Positions 5,445 through 6,760 of a DNA stretch of 6,760 nt are shown in pieces; position 1 is the stretch's first letter; every line of letters begins with the position of its first letter. The position numbers and the translations under genes were made by a program. The notes under the pieces were generated by a model, which made no database searches, had not been told where the DNA came from, and saw only the letters and a list, made by a program, of their open reading frames with translations. The stretch is from an uncultured Clostridia bacterium. Its GTDB lineage: Bacteria; Bacillota; Clostridia; Oscillospirales; Acutalibacteraceae. The DNA lies in NCBI GenBank assembly GCA_946497265.1, contig CAMMKL010000121.1, positions 1 through 6,760 on the forward strand, in the 5' to 3' direction.

Positions 5445-5483
5445 AGATAAAAGGTCTTGGTTTTTGACCAAGACCTTTTATCT
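5445..5483 (-). terminator. 16-bp stem-loop, likely terminator of the crcB-GNAT unit
   Basis: AGATAAAAGGTCTTGG (5445-5460) and CCAAGACCTTTTATCT (5468-5483) pair perfectly over a 7-base loop. It lies 55 bases after the GNAT stop. The CCTTTTATCT arm gives a partial T-run inside the stem on both strands, so it may act in both directions, but no run follows the stem. It could also be a repeat element rather than a pure terminator. Confidence 0.6.
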
Positions 5484-5538
5484 CCAAGTAATACATAAGA
5501 TTGCCAGCCAAATGAGGCCAATTCAATTGAGCCGTCTC

Positions 5539-6045
5539 TTAATCAGCCAAAATCTTTTTTTCCATGATGTAATCATCCATATAAAAGCCATTGCCGATAT
5601 CCGTCTTTTTCATATAGGCCTTTGTAAAACCCATTTTTTCGTAGGCGGCAATAGCAATCGCATTATTCCGGTTTACCGTCAGCCAGATTTTCTTTAGGTT
5701 TTTTTCCCGGCATCGGGCAGTCATAAAGTCGACGGCTTGCTTCGCAATCTTTTTACCGCGCATGGCCTTTCGCACATAAATCTTACTCAGAAAGAGGTTT
5801 TCCTCCTCTTCATGAAATCCCGTGTAGCCGGCCAAGCCCTCTCCACATTGCAAAAAGTAATACCGATAGCCTTCCTCCAGCTGTGCCTTAATGGCCGCAG
5901 AGGACTGAAATCTCTCCAGCATGTAGTCAACCTGTCCCTCTTCCAACATGGGGGTAAAATGCTCGGTCCAAATCTCTCTTGCCAGCGCAGCAAGCTTTTC
6001 TACCTGCTCCTCGCTTTTTACCTGTACAAAAGTAACTTCTTCCAT
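5539..6045 (-). CDS. GNAT-family N-acetyltransferase
   Basis: 168-residue single-domain cytoplasmic enzyme that would transfer acetyl from acetyl-CoA to an amine; the substrate is unknown. Seen: N-terminal substrate-side region with EIWTEHFTPML around 24-34, central strand YYFLQCGEGLAGYTGF around 62-77, motif A LSKIYVRKAMRGKKIAKQAV at 86-105 (the RGKKIA turn binds the CoA pyrophosphate), and motif B NRNNAIAIAAYEKMGF at 125-140. It resembles the spermidine/diamine or RimI-like GNATs in layout, but nothing fixes the substrate. ATG 6045 is chosen because AAAGGAG lies 8 bases upstream; the in-frame GTG at 6054 falls within that ribosome binding site. Only 15 bases separate it from the crcB stop, so they form an operon. 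Confidence 0.88.
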   Translation of the reverse strand: MEEVTFVQVKSEEQVEKLAALAREIWTEHFTPMLEEGQVDYMLERFQSSAAIKAQLEEGYRYYFLQCGEGLAGYTGFHEEEENLFLSKIYVRKAMRGKKIAKQAVDFMTARCREKNLKKIWLTVNRNNAIAIAAYEKMGFTKAYMKKTDIGNGFYMDDYIMEKKILAD

Positions 6046-6060
6046 TCTATCCACTCCTTT

Positions 6061-6453
6061 TCATCCATTCATATGAGAGGTTAAAAGGCCTCCCATTACT
6101 TTACCCAAAAAGACTCCGAAAAAACCGCAAAGCAAGCTTGCACCCACGTTACCAAGTGCCGGCAGCCAATTGCCTTCCTGTATCAGATTCACCGTCTCCA
6201 AACCAAAGGTGGAGAAGGTCGTAAAGCCACCGAGCAGCCCGGTTATCAAAAAAAGGGAAAACCGCCGCTGTATCGGAAAAAAGCTTGCCAAAAGGACCGA
6301 AAGAAAGCCAATGAGGAAGGATCCAAGGGCATTAACCAAAAACGTTGCCAAGGGGAAGCTTCCCTTATATAGCCCCGCCACCGCCTGCGTCATAAGGTAC
6401 CTTACCACCGCACCGAAAAAGCCGCCGCAGCCTACTGCAAGTATATTCTTCAT
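6061..6453 (-). CDS. crcB: Fluoride ion channel CrcB/Fluc
   Basis: 130-residue inner-membrane protein that lets fluoride leave the cell passively as a dual-topology dimer (family knowledge). Seen: four hydrophobic segments at about 3-23, 33-57, 67-88 and 98-123; N-terminal GCGGFFGAVVRYL at 8-20 with the conserved Arg18; TFLVNALGSFLIG at 37-49 with the pore-lining Asn41; and the GLLGGFTTFSTF signature at 72-83 with its Phe and Thr/Ser residues. Length is typical of the single-gene homodimeric type. ATG 6453 has AGAGGTG about 7 bases upstream. It is the first gene of a two-gene unit with the GNAT, just behind the rRNA operon terminator. No fluoride riboswitch is seen upstream, and no convincing promoter. 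Confidence 0.95.
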   Translation of the reverse strand: MKNILAVGCGGFFGAVVRYLMTQAVAGLYKGSFPLATFLVNALGSFLIGFLSVLLASFFPIQRRFSLFLITGLLGGFTTFSTFGLETVNLIQEGNWLPALGNVGASLLCGFFGVFLGKVMGGLLTSHMNG

Positions 6454-6483
6454 CCGGCACCTCTTTTATCAAAAATAAATAAC

Positions 6484-6510
6484 AAAAAAGCCCAGTTTAT
6501 ACTGAGCTTT
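6484..6510 (-). terminator. Terminator of the rRNA operon
   Basis: On the minus strand AAAGCTCAGT (6510-6501), loop ATAA, ACTGGGCTTT (6496-6487), with one G-U wobble, followed by a six-T run. The same hairpin on the plus strand has a C-A mismatch, so it acts on the minus strand. It lies about 75 bases after the 23S 3' end and 30 bases before crcB. Confidence 0.85.
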
Positions 6511-6547
6511 CTCATCCTATACAGGCTTCACACCTTAAAAACTGAAC

Positions 6548-6578
6548 AAAGGGGGAGGAGAAGAGGAAGAAGGAAGGA
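6548..6578. repeat. 31-nt homopurine/homopyrimidine tract beside the 23S end
   Basis: The plus strand is purine-only from 6548 to 6578 (AAAGGGGGAGGAGAAGAGGA and onward). On the rRNA transcript it reads as an unbroken pyrimidine run just 3' of the mature 23S. It could pair with a purine-rich sequence 5' of 23S to form the processing stalk cut by RNase III (inference). Confidence 0.7.
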
Positions 6579-6587
6579 CATACACTA

Positions 6588-6760
6588 GGTCAAGCCCTCG
6601 ACCAATTAGTACTGCCAAGCTGAACATGTCACCATGCTTACACATGCAGCCTATCAACCCGGTAGTCTACCGGGGGTCTTACTAGCTTACGCTATGGGAT
6701 ATCTCATCTTGGAGCCGGCTTCACGCTTAGATGCTTTCAGCGTTTATCCGATCCGCACTT
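6588..6760 (-). rRNA. 23S ribosomal RNA, 3' end (5' part outside window)
   Basis: The last 173 or so bases of the large-subunit rRNA, read on the minus strand. Recognised from conserved domain VI phrases: AAGTGCGG-TCGGATAAACGC, GCTGAAAGCATCTAAG near 6740, CAAGATGAGATATCCCAT, GTTGATAGGC, GCATGGTGACATGT and CTAATTGGTCGAGGGC ending with TTGACC near 6589. The exact 3' end is set by analogy with Bacillus and E. coli and may be off by a few bases. No 5S gene follows within the window. Confidence 0.95.

Noticed and set aside
5378..5530. Minus-strand open frame downstream of the GNAT with a protein-like tail
   Set aside because: No start codon or ribosome binding site, and it passes through the 16-bp stem-loop; not in frame with the GNAT gene.
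6454..6540. Fluoride riboswitch before crcB
   Set aside because: No GG-GATGG / GCTGATG-CTCC-like conserved parts; the space is occupied by the rrn terminator.
1..6760. CRISPR arrays, insertion sequences, phage or toxin-antitoxin genes
   Set aside because: No regularly spaced repeats, transposase or integrase motifs, or terminal repeats with target duplications were seen.

Overview
The window looks like chromosomal DNA from a low-to-mid GC, endospore-forming member of the Clostridia. The evidence is a SleB-type cortex-lytic enzyme (spore germination), strong AAGGAGG-like ribosome binding sites, sigma-A promoters of the TTGACA/TATAAT kind, and a 23S rRNA 3' end with Firmicute-like sequence. 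I cannot name a genus; the gene mix suggests a gut or anaerobic clostridium, possibly of the Oscillospiraceae/Ruminococcaceae type (inference).

Layout, left to right. Positions 1-1085 (minus strand) hold a partial GHMP-superfamily sugar kinase that resembles plant galacturonokinase more than ordinary galactokinase. Its promoter lies at about 1205-1233. Next is a 616-base stretch (1086-1701) with no convincing gene; it contains two opposed promoters and several hairpins. Positions 1702-2229 (plus) encode a small P-loop kinase of the FlaR/adenylate-kinase-like type. Positions 2421-2678 (minus) encode ribosomal protein S20 (rpsT) with its own promoter and terminator. Positions 2894-3580 (plus) encode the spore cortex-lytic enzyme SleB, followed by a strong terminator.

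Positions 3673-5277 (minus) form a tightly overlapped three-gene operon: a PadR-family repressor, a four-helix membrane protein with a HAAS-like N-terminal domain, and a single-helix membrane-anchored DUF4825-like protein. The PadR promoter has a near-ideal -35/-10 pair, and its spacer holds a CACACA/TGTGTG inverted repeat that is a good autorepression operator. After an intergenic stretch with a 16-bp stem-loop come a GNAT acetyltransferase (5539-6045) and a fluoride channel CrcB (6061-6453), both minus strand and transcribed crcB then GNAT. The right end (6588-6760, minus) is the 3' end of a 23S rRNA gene. It is followed by a 31-nt pyrimidine tract and an intrinsic terminator, with no 5S gene in between.

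How the parts work together: most genes are independent housekeeping or sporulation units. The one real regulatory module is the PadR-HAAS-DUF4825 operon, in which a cytoplasmic repressor is co-translated with two membrane proteins, consistent with envelope or drug sensing. crcB-GNAT sits directly behind the rrn terminator with no clear promoter, so read-through from the rRNA operon is possible. I saw no CRISPR array, insertion sequence, prophage or obvious defence system. The less ordinary items are the uronate-type kinase, the PadR module, the rrn end lacking 5S, and the structured non-coding stretches.
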